A stretch of DNA of 29,702 bases, taken from contig JACETS010000010.1 in the NCBI GenBank assembly GCA_013911195.1, positions 1 through 29,702 of the forward strand, given 5' to 3'. The notes under the pieces are model-generated. The model made no database searches and had not been told where the DNA came from. It saw nothing but the letters and a program-made list of their open reading frames with translations. The stretch comes from Verrucomicrobiales bacterium (GTDB lineage Bacteria > Verrucomicrobiota > Verrucomicrobiia > Verrucomicrobiales > DEV007). A program made the translations under genes and the position numbers. Every line of letters begins with the position of its first letter. Position 1 is the first letter of the stretch. This document shows, one piece after another, positions 1-6,172 of this stretch.

Positions 1-252
1 TATTTATCTAAAATGTTTGGTGTCGGAGAATCGGGGCAATCCGCGGGAATCCTTCTCGGTCAAGTCACAAGGCCAATGGCCTGCTTCATGATGTTTATTT
101 CTTGTTTTGCGATATTTATAATGCCAAATACTGGAAACTGTTTAAAAAAATTAACAAAACTAAAAGTGGTTTTAGGTCTTCTATTATTTGTCTTTTCAAT
201 TTCTGTAATGTTCGCGCAAGATTTTAATCCCTTTCTTTATTTTCAATTTTAA
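1..252 (+). CDS. MBOAT-family O-acyltransferase (AlgI-like), C-terminal end only
   Basis: Only the 3' end is present: the frame is open from base 1 to the stop at 250-252, about 83 residues. AlgI-type MBOAT proteins are multi-pass membrane enzymes that move acetyl groups across the membrane for O-acetylation of exported polysaccharides. Seen here are two hydrophobic segments (roughly residues 25-42 and 58-74) and the ending NPFLYFQF; an NPFIYFQF-like ending is typical of bacterial MBOAT proteins. The catalytic histidine region lies outside the window. The next gene starts 5 bases after the stop and encodes an AlgJ/AlgX-like protein, the usual partner, which supports the call strongly. The polysaccharide substrate cannot be read from this fragment. 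Confidence 0.78.
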   Translation, partial: YLSKMFGVGESGQSAGILLGQVTRPMACFMMFISCFAIFIMPNTGNCLKKLTKLKVVLGLLLFVFSISVMFAQDFNPFLYFQF

Positions 253-257
253 CATCT

Positions 258-1991
258 ATGGGAACATCGAAGAACAATTCCACTGATGACTTGAACTCTC
301 CGTTTGAATTGTTCATTGGGAAAAAAGCCTGTCGACTATTTATAGGCATGTTTCTTTTCATTATTATTATTCCTCCGCTTTACCGAAACGTCTTTGAAGT
401 ATCCGCTAAACTTAAAACCGATGAATTAAACCATGATTCATCTTGGACGCCGGTTATTGAATTGTTTAATAAGAAGAAAAATCAATCATTGAACGAGCAT
501 TTCAAAAGCTTCGAAAAAAATCTTGAGACAGCTTTTTTTGCGGAAACACCGAGAAAAATCATCCAAAGCACTCTTAGTTTAAGTCCTCTTAAGGAGGGCA
601 ACAGAAACGTTAGGATCGGCAAAGATGGATGGTTGTTTCTTGATGATGCTATTGAATCTTTAACCGGCCAGGGTCCTTTTTATGATGAGCCTTTTTCATT
701 TCATAAAGATGACAACAGTCCAATTGATGCAATTAAAAAATTTGCCAATCAGCTAGATAATTTTGGAGTCCGCCTGATTCTTGTAAGCATTCCTTCCAAG
801 GCAATGATTTATCCTGAAAAAATTAATCATAATATCAAAGGCCCGATCTCTCACCCCGACGCAAAACGACTAGTCAGTGAGCTAAATTCTTTACCAAATC
901 TTGATGTATTAGATCTCACAAAATCATTATTTAATTTGAAAAAAGAAAAAAAAGTATTTCTCAAACAGGATACACACTGGACACCTGAAGCCATGGAAGA
1001 GGCAGCGAAAATTATCGCAGGTCATATCAAATCTTTGGGTATAACCACTAATAAACCCAACCTCAATTCTAGAAACAAAGAGGAAAGGAAAGCTTATGGA
1101 GATTTAGTAGAAAAAATTAATATTTGGGATGGTGCATTCAACCAGGAATCCGTAATCGCAAAACCAATAAAAGGTAATACTCGGGATAGAAATTCTGAAA
1201 TTATTTTATTGGGAGATAGCTTCACCAATATTTACTCAATTGATCAGGGACTCGGTTGGGGAAATAATGCAGGTCTTCCTGAACATATTGCTTCAAATAT
1301 CGGCACACCCATAGACGTCATATCAATCAATGGAGGAGGTGCCACTGAAGTCAGAAAAAAATTAGCCCAAAGAAGAGGAAGTTCAGAAGACATGAAAAAT
1401 AAAAAAGTCGTTATATGGGCGGTAACTAGTAGGGACCTTTTTTTATCTCAAGAACAATGCAACGCTAGGAATATAACCTGGGGAAATGTTAGCTTTGATA
1501 AAAGGCCATCAGAAAAAAAGCTCACAAATAATAAGATAATAATTAGAGCCAAACTAATCGAAAAACCAAAAATACCTGACCCAAATCAAACAACATACAA
1601 GGACTTACTTTATGGAGCAGATTATGAAATCCTTAAAACCATATCTGGTAAAATTTCAGAGGAGGTAAAAAAAATTGCCGTAGTCAACTGGGCATTCAAA
1701 AACAGAGTACTTTTACCGAGTGCTAATTATGAGATTGGAAGCGTGCGAAACCTTCAAATTATACCATTTGAGGAAATGAAAGACCTGCAAACATTGGAAC
1801 AAATGTATGAAGGCGATAATTTTGACCTTTTCTGGGAATTACCGAAAAGTCCTGTAAAAACAAAAGAAATTGAACAAATAAAGTCTAAAAATGAAGGATT
1901 CAGGCATAAAATTGCGTTAATTGTCAGCTCGCTCTTTACTATTTTTATATTTATCGGCACTAATCGCATACCAGAGCATAATTATAGATAA
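258..1991 (+). CDS. AlgJ/AlgX-like SGNH-fold polysaccharide O-acetyltransferase
   Basis: Predicted periplasmic acetyltransferase that takes acetyl groups delivered by the MBOAT partner and places them on an exopolysaccharide. The 577-residue protein has an N-terminal membrane anchor (about residues 27-41) and a DGWLFL motif at 123-128, typical of the AlgX/AlgJ family. DTHW at 238-241 supplies the Asp-x-His pair, and GDSFTN at 319-324 supplies the nucleophile serine, so the catalytic triad looks complete. It is longer than AlgJ or AlgX (about 390-475 residues). The extra C-terminal part includes a basic/polar stretch and a second hydrophobic helix (about 550-567), so the protein may be anchored at both ends. 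It starts 5 bases after the MBOAT stop, implying one transcript. The polymer modified is unknown. Confidence 0.8.
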   Translation: MGTSKNNSTDDLNSPFELFIGKKACRLFIGMFLFIIIIPPLYRNVFEVSAKLKTDELNHDSSWTPVIELFNKKKNQSLNEHFKSFEKNLETAFFAETPRKIIQSTLSLSPLKEGNRNVRIGKDGWLFLDDAIESLTGQGPFYDEPFSFHKDDNSPIDAIKKFANQLDNFGVRLILVSIPSKAMIYPEKINHNIKGPISHPDAKRLVSELNSLPNLDVLDLTKSLFNLKKEKKVFLKQDTHWTPEAMEEAAKIIAGHIKSLGITTNKPNLNSRNKEERKAYGDLVEKINIWDGAFNQESVIAKPIKGNTRDRNSEIILLGDSFTNIYSIDQGLGWGNNAGLPEHIASNIGTPIDVISINGGGATEVRKKLAQRRGSSEDMKNKKVVIWAVTSRDLFLSQEQCNARNITWGNVSFDKRPSEKKLTNNKIIIRAKLIEKPKIPDPNQTTYKDLLYGADYEILKTISGKISEEVKKIAVVNWAFKNRVLLPSANYEIGSVRNLQIIPFEEMKDLQTLEQMYEGDNFDLFWELPKSPVKTKEIEQIKSKNEGFRHKIALIVSSLFTIFIFIGTNRIPEHNYR

Positions 1992-2045
1992 GCTTTTTTG
2001 AATTTGACCCCAGCCTGATTCCAAGGCACCATTCACGCCCCCTAA

Positions 2046-2074
2046 TTGATAAAAATAATTTAAAAAAATATACT
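2046..2074 (+). promoter_or_regulatory. Possible sigma-70-type promoter for ilvC
   Basis: TTGATA at 2046-2051 and TATACT at 2069-2074 each match the consensus at five of six bases and are separated by exactly 17 bases. The -10 element ends only 3 bases before the ilvC ATG at 2078, so a start about 7 bases downstream would fall inside the first codons. Either transcription starts unusually close to the -10, or this is a chance match in A/T-rich leader DNA. Confidence 0.35.
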
Positions 2075-2077
2075 TAT

Positions 2078-3106
2078 ATGAGCGCGCGCATCTACCGTGA
2101 AAAAGACGCTGACATGAAAGTCCTCAAAGGAAAAACCTTTGCCGTGATCGGATTTGGGTCACAAGGACATGCCCATGCACTTAATCTTAAAGAAAGTAAA
2201 GTCAATGTAATCATTGGTCTTTATAAAGGCTCCAAATCCAGAGCAGTTGCAAAAAAATTAGGCTTTAAGGTCTATGATACTTCTGAGGCAGTTAAAAAAG
2301 CTGATGTGATTTTCATTGCAGCTCCAGACACTAAAATTGGAGACATTTATAAGAAGGACATTGAGAAGCATCTTACAAAAGGAAAAACTATAGGCTTTAG
2401 TCACGGCTTTGCTATCCATTACGGCACAGTCGTACCACCTGAAGATGTTAATGTCATAATGGTTGCTCCTAAAGGTCCCGGGCATATTGTCAGACGTCAA
2501 TTCACCGAAGGTAAAGGTGTTCCAGCCCTAATCGCTGTTCACCAAAACCCCGGAAAAGATGCAAAGAAAATTGCTCTTGCTTGGGCTCATGGCGTAGGAG
2601 GAACTCGCGGAGGCGTGATTCAAACCACATTCGAAGAGGAAACTGAAACTGACCTATTTGGTGAACAAACCGTTTTATGCGGAGGTGTTAGTGCACTTGT
2701 TACTGCAGGCTATGAAGTCCTTGTTGAAGCTGGCTATCAACCAGAAATGGCTTATTTTGAATGTCTCCACGAGCTCAAATTAATTGTTGATCTTATGAAT
2801 GAATCCGGCATCGCAGGTATGAGATTCTCAATATCCGAGACAGCTGAATGGGGAGATGTGTCGGTTGGCCCAACAATCATTGATAGTGCTACAAAAAATA
2901 AAATGAAGCGCGCTTTAAAACGAATTCAAAATGGTCAATTTGCTGAAGAGTGGATTAAAGAAAATAAAAAAGGCCAAAAGCAATTTAATAAGCTTAGAAA
3001 ACAAGGTGCTGAGCATGGGATCGAGAAAGTTGGTAAAAGATTACGTGGTCTTATGCCTTGGATTAAGAAGAGATCCACCAAAGGTGCCCAAGCCTCATAC
3101 TCATAG
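2078..3106 (+). CDS. ilvC: Ketol-acid reductoisomerase, class I
   Basis: Second common step of valine, leucine and isoleucine synthesis: isomerises acetolactate or acetohydroxybutyrate and reduces it with NADPH, in the cytoplasm. The 342-residue product has the Rossmann glycine motif GFGSQGHAHA at 25-34. The C-terminal knotted domain carries the metal ligands D192, E196, E228 and E232, followed by the SETAEWGD motif. Length and single-domain layout fit class I. The ATG at 2078 is supported because the family N-terminus (IYxxKDADxxxLKGK) begins just after it; the next ATG, at 2114, would remove this. No Shine-Dalgarno site is visible. It stands alone, with no ilvB, ilvN or leu genes beside it, and is closed by a clear terminator. 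About 15 basic/polar residues after the core are weakly conserved in the family. Confidence 0.97.
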   Translation: MSARIYREKDADMKVLKGKTFAVIGFGSQGHAHALNLKESKVNVIIGLYKGSKSRAVAKKLGFKVYDTSEAVKKADVIFIAAPDTKIGDIYKKDIEKHLTKGKTIGFSHGFAIHYGTVVPPEDVNVIMVAPKGPGHIVRRQFTEGKGVPALIAVHQNPGKDAKKIALAWAHGVGGTRGGVIQTTFEEETETDLFGEQTVLCGGVSALVTAGYEVLVEAGYQPEMAYFECLHELKLIVDLMNESGIAGMRFSISETAEWGDVSVGPTIIDSATKNKMKRALKRIQNGQFAEEWIKENKKGQKQFNKLRKQGAEHGIEKVGKRLRGLMPWIKKRSTKGAQASYS

Positions 3107-3122
3107 GCACTGAAGAATCATT

Positions 3123-3156
3123 AAAAAAAGGCCAGGATTACTCCTGGTCTTTTTTT
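3123..3156 (+). terminator. Rho-independent terminator after ilvC
   Basis: The stem CCAGGA (3132-3137) pairs with TCCTGG (3142-3147) around the loop TTAC. It is extended outward by G-T and G-C pairs and an A-run/T-run, with a T-tract at 3150-3156. It starts 16 bases after the ilvC stop. Confidence 0.9.
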
Positions 3157-3205
3157 ATGTTGTAGATTGGCCTCAGGTCATTCAAATTAGATTTCATTGT
3201 GAGGG

Positions 3206-3724
3206 ATGCATAGGGCGCAAAAACTTTTAATCATCATTTTTTCATGCCTCTTCAGCTTGAATATGTTGCTAGGAATCGCTCCGCTGACTAGCCAATTAGG
3301 TGAGCTCACCTCCTCAAAAATAGATCCAATCAGGTGGACTGTTGGCACAGCTCAGAAATGGGATATGTTTCACAGCATACCCACTTTATCAGGTTTAAAA
3401 ATTGAACTTCTAGCCACGGATAGTAATGGGAAAGAGCACGTACTGGGTCCAGAACTACCAGGATTAAATAAAATTAATCCAAAAGAAAAAATTAGATATC
3501 ACTATACTTTTTTAAGAATGTTTCAAAACCCTAAAAACGAAACATTTAGAAAATCATACATCGAATCCTTAACGAATATTATTGGCCAAAAAAATCCTGA
3601 AATGGTTAGTTTTTCAATTCGTTTGCATCAAAATTTTATTAATAAAATAAAAGACATCCAAAAAGGATCGGAGATTTCAAAGCCTATCATTCAGACTTTT
3701 GGTCCTTACACCCTTTATAAATAA
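3206..3724 (+). CDS. Membrane-anchored small protein coupled to an HTTM-domain protein
   Basis: A 172-residue protein with no firm family assignment. It has one N-terminal hydrophobic segment (about residues 7-26), then a soluble part containing IRWTVGTAQKWDMFHSIPT followed by a beta-rich stretch with DSNGKEH. In my recollection a W-x-MF motif followed by strands with D-G-like turns resembles the extramembrane part of longer HTTM/gamma-carboxylase-like proteins; this is inference. The stop codon overlaps the next ATG by one base (TAATG), which implies translational coupling with the HTTM gene and probably a shared complex. ATG 3206 is the first possible start after an in-frame stop at 3200-3202. 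GAGGG abuts it too closely to be a good ribosome site. Confidence 0.6.
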   Translation: MHRAQKLLIIIFSCLFSLNMLLGIAPLTSQLGELTSSKIDPIRWTVGTAQKWDMFHSIPTLSGLKIELLATDSNGKEHVLGPELPGLNKINPKEKIRYHYTFLRMFQNPKNETFRKSYIESLTNIIGQKNPEMVSFSIRLHQNFINKIKDIQKGSEISKPIIQTFGPYTLYK

Positions 3725-4614
3725 TGATTAAAGGGTTTTATTCTATTTGGTTGGAGGGAGTCGATTCAAGAAGGTACGCAGCTTTTAGGATTGGTTTTTC
3801 GATATTACTTCTCCTTCATTTTTTATGGCTTTTACCATATTCAGATTCGCTCCTAAGCAATGAAGGGATCTCTTCATCAAAGATGTCAGCTATTGGCTTT
3901 CATGAAATTACTGGTGGAAAATCAATTTCATTTTTCAGTCTAATACAATCTCCAATCTTGGTAAGTATATTATTATTATCGGCAATCGCTTTATGTATAT
4001 TATCCATCTTTGGAAAATATTCGAGGTTTGCTCTAATTTTTTGTTTTCTAATACAGCTCTCGGTTATTCATAGGGCGCCCATATCAACAACTGGATGGGA
4101 TTCTATTATTACAAACCTTTGTATTATCCTAATTTTCAGCCCACTGGGAACACATTGGAATCCTATAAGCCTTTTAAGAAATCAAAAGCCAAAAGAACCT
4201 GATATTAAATTTCCAAGGTATGGGTTAATACTTATACAAATACAGACGTGTGTTATTTACTGGCAATCGGTATTTCAAAAAATGGGTGATTATTATTGGA
4301 AAAGTGGAGAATCAATCACTTACTTTCTGCTTTCTCACCATGGTAGGTTTGAAGGAAAATGGCCAGTCCATTTTCACGATCTGTTTGATAAGGTAAATTA
4401 CTTAACACTTCTTATAGAATTGTGCTTGCCTGTACTTTTATGGGTTTCAAAAACCAGAAAACTTGGAGTAATCATCGGCATAGGTTTTCATGTTAGTATC
4501 GCAATATTAGGGATCAACCTAACCCTATTCAGTATGACAATGATAATTTGTTATTTGGCTTTTTTTCCAGTATGGGAAAAAGAAACGAAACTAGATGTAA
4601 ATCTAACAAATTAA
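3724..4614 (+). CDS. HTTM-domain (vitamin K-dependent gamma-carboxylase-like) membrane protein
   Basis: A 296-residue multi-pass membrane protein, with about six to seven hydrophobic segments across its length. The opening (IWLEGVDSRRYAAFRIGFSI) matches the start of HTTM-domain proteins: a short amphipathic segment, then A-x-FRIGF leading into the first helix. The W-x-S-G-E-S/LSHHGRF region at about 195-210 also resembles the family. HTTM proteins are the bacterial relatives of gamma-glutamyl carboxylase; most have no known substrate. This one is short and lacks the C-terminal extramembrane domain of longer members. The coupled upstream gene may supply it. The stop lies 2 bases from the convergent HAD gene. 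Confidence 0.75.
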   Translation: MIKGFYSIWLEGVDSRRYAAFRIGFSILLLLHFLWLLPYSDSLLSNEGISSSKMSAIGFHEITGGKSISFFSLIQSPILVSILLLSAIALCILSIFGKYSRFALIFCFLIQLSVIHRAPISTTGWDSIITNLCIILIFSPLGTHWNPISLLRNQKPKEPDIKFPRYGLILIQIQTCVIYWQSVFQKMGDYYWKSGESITYFLLSHHGRFEGKWPVHFHDLFDKVNYLTLLIELCLPVLLWVSKTRKLGVIIGIGFHVSIAILGINLTLFSMTMIICYLAFFPVWEKETKLDVNLTN

Positions 4615-4616
4615 TT

Positions 4617-5339
4617 TTAATCCGTTAAAAGAAAATTGGATACTTTTTCCCAATCACTTAAATCGTCTAGCAAGTAATCTGGATCGTAGCCCATAAGTTG
4701 ATCGTAAGAAAAAGATCCCGTAGCCACTGCAAGAGATCTAGCGCCAAAGGCCTTTGCACAATTAATATCCTTAGGAGTGTCACCTATGACGAAAGTTTCC
4801 TGAGAATCAAATTGAAGACCATGATTTTGACGGGCTCTCTCAAGAGCGATGGGTCCCAACTTATTCCGATCAAAATGGTCACAACCAAAAGCGCCAAACA
4901 TAAAATACTTTTCGATCCCGTAATGCTCAATTTTGATTCTGGCACCTTCTTCAATGTTTCCAGTTAAAAGGCCTATAAAAACTTCATAATTATCATTGGG
5001 CTCGGTAAATTTCTTTAGTGTATTGAGCACACCAGGAAGCAATCTTCCATTAAATTTAGAATTGGATAAATTTGTGGATAGTTTTGAGAGATAAAGATCA
5101 AAAAACTTTTTCCTTTCAAAACTTGAATCTTCAATATCTAAAGAATTGAAGATTTCCATGATTAATCCAGAATCAGTACTTCCTGCCATATCCAATTTTA
5201 AAACTCCTTTTTTGGATATTTGATCTGAATAGAGTTCCTCGGCAGCTGAGTGGAAGGCAGCCATTCCTGCACCACCAGTATTTAACAACGTACAGTCAAT
5301 ATCAAAGAGTAATAAACGATTACACTTCACGTCAGGCAA
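4617..5339 (-). CDS. HAD-superfamily hydrolase, phosphoglycolate phosphatase-like
   Basis: A 240-residue cytoplasmic phosphatase of the haloacid dehalogenase superfamily. Motif I is FDIDCTLL (nucleophile D13 and acid/base D15), followed by an alpha-helical cap (about 20-95). Motif II lies in GLLTGN, and motif III/IV is IGDTPKDI at 185-192. The layout matches Gph-type subfamily I enzymes, but the substrate cannot be inferred. The start is probably TTG at 5339, 13 bases after the infC stop. GATAAGG, overlapping the infC stop codon, could act as its ribosome site. A GTG at 5330 is the alternative and would still keep motif I. It is probably cotranscribed with infC. Its stop is only 2 bases from the convergent HTTM gene. 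Confidence 0.85.
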   Translation of the reverse strand: MPDVKCNRLLLFDIDCTLLNTGGAGMAAFHSAAEELYSDQISKKGVLKLDMAGSTDSGLIMEIFNSLDIEDSSFERKKFFDLYLSKLSTNLSNSKFNGRLLPGVLNTLKKFTEPNDNYEVFIGLLTGNIEEGARIKIEHYGIEKYFMFGAFGCDHFDRNKLGPIALERARQNHGLQFDSQETFVIGDTPKDINCAKAFGARSLAVATGSFSYDQLMGYDPDYLLDDLSDWEKVSNFLLTD

Positions 5340-5352
5340 TTTATTGAATACC

Positions 5353-6069
5353 TTATCCTCGCTTCAACTTAGGCCTACCATCATCTTCCTCAAGCATAGC
5401 AATTTCATCAATCACATCTAAATGATGATGGTCCTCATTAGGCTTTTCATACTCCTCAATTTCCTCCTCATCATCATCCTCATCATCCTCATCCGGCAAG
5501 TCATCATGATTCTTAAACTTGGGCTTCTGAAGATGCTTTGCCAAAGGCGATAGCATCATAGTAATATTTCTACCGGTTAATTTTGGCTGTAAGTCTACGT
5601 GAGAAACTCCACTCAAATCCTCTTTGACTTCATTCATCAACTCGAAACCAATTTCTTTGTGAGCCATTTGCCTGCCACGAAACATCAACTGAACACGAAC
5701 CTTATCCTCCTGCATAAGGAAAGATTCTGCGCGAGTTACTTTGATGTTATAATCATTTGAGTCAATTCCAACTCTGAATTTAACTTCTTTGAGCCGGGAT
5801 GTTTTTTTTGGCTGCTCTTTACGCAATTTTTTCTGATCATATTTATACTTACCGTAATCAACAATCTTACAAACCGGTGGTTTTGCGCTAGTTGAAACTT
5901 CAACAAGATCAAGTCCTACACTTTTGGCCTTTCTTACGGCATCATGAGTATCCATGACACCAAGTTGCTTCTCTCCATAAATGACTCGAACCTTGGGAGC
6001 TCTGATACGATCATTGATCCTAATTTTTGGAGTCCATTTCCTAAAGTTTTTCTTTTTTGGTCTAGCGAT
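5353..6069 (-). CDS. infC: Translation initiation factor IF-3 with acidic C-terminal extension and AUC start
   Basis: IF3 binds the 30S subunit and enforces correct initiator tRNA and start-codon choice. The frame holds the N-domain (RINDRIRAPKVRVI, GLDLVEVS, AKPPVCKIVDYGKYKY), the basic linker helix, and the C-domain (VKFRVGIDSNDYNIK, FRGRQMAHKEIGF). The first ATG (5955) lies 38 codons inside the N-domain. Upstream to the in-frame stop there is no ATG, GTG or TTG. ATC at 6069 follows the Shine-Dalgarno sequence AGAGAGGT at proper spacing and gives a 238-residue protein beginning (M)ARPKKK. infC is known for non-AUG starts (AUU in E. coli) that IF3 itself discriminates against. The tail of about 60 residues after the C-domain is rich in Asp/Glu, then HHH, and ends in basic residues. 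It follows thrS, as in other bacteria, but rpmI-rplT are absent. Confidence 0.95.
   Translation of the reverse strand: MARPKKKNFRKWTPKIRINDRIRAPKVRVIYGEKQLGVMDTHDAVRKAKSVGLDLVEVSTSAKPPVCKIVDYGKYKYDQKKLRKEQPKKTSRLKEVKFRVGIDSNDYNIKVTRAESFLMQEDKVRVQLMFRGRQMAHKEIGFELMNEVKEDLSGVSHVDLQPKLTGRNITMMLSPLAKHLQKPKFKNHDDLPDEDDEDDDEEEIEEYEKPNEDHHHLDVIDEIAMLEEDDGRPKLKRG
5462..5494 (-). repeat. Imperfect triplet tract encoding the IF3 acidic tail
   Basis: Eleven consecutive TCC/TCA triplets on the plus strand (5462-5494) encode a run of Asp and Glu codons in infC on the minus strand. Gain or loss of a triplet would change the tail length without a frameshift. It could vary between strains, but only one copy is seen here. 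Confidence 0.6.
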
Positions 6070-6076
6070 AACTGTT

Positions 6077-6084
6077 ACCTCTCT
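6077..6084 (-). promoter_or_regulatory. Shine-Dalgarno site that sets the infC AUC start
   Basis: On the minus strand the sequence is AGAGAGGT, then about 7 bases, then ATC (6069-6067). It is among the clearest ribosome sites in the window and is the main evidence for the unusual start. The frame has a stop (TAA) about 30 bases further upstream. Confidence 0.75.
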
Positions 6085-6172
6085 ATGGTTTAGATTAATT
6101 TAATACGTTAAATACTCATTAGCGTAATTGAGCATTATTATATGAATTTTAGAATTAAAAATAAAGTGAAAA

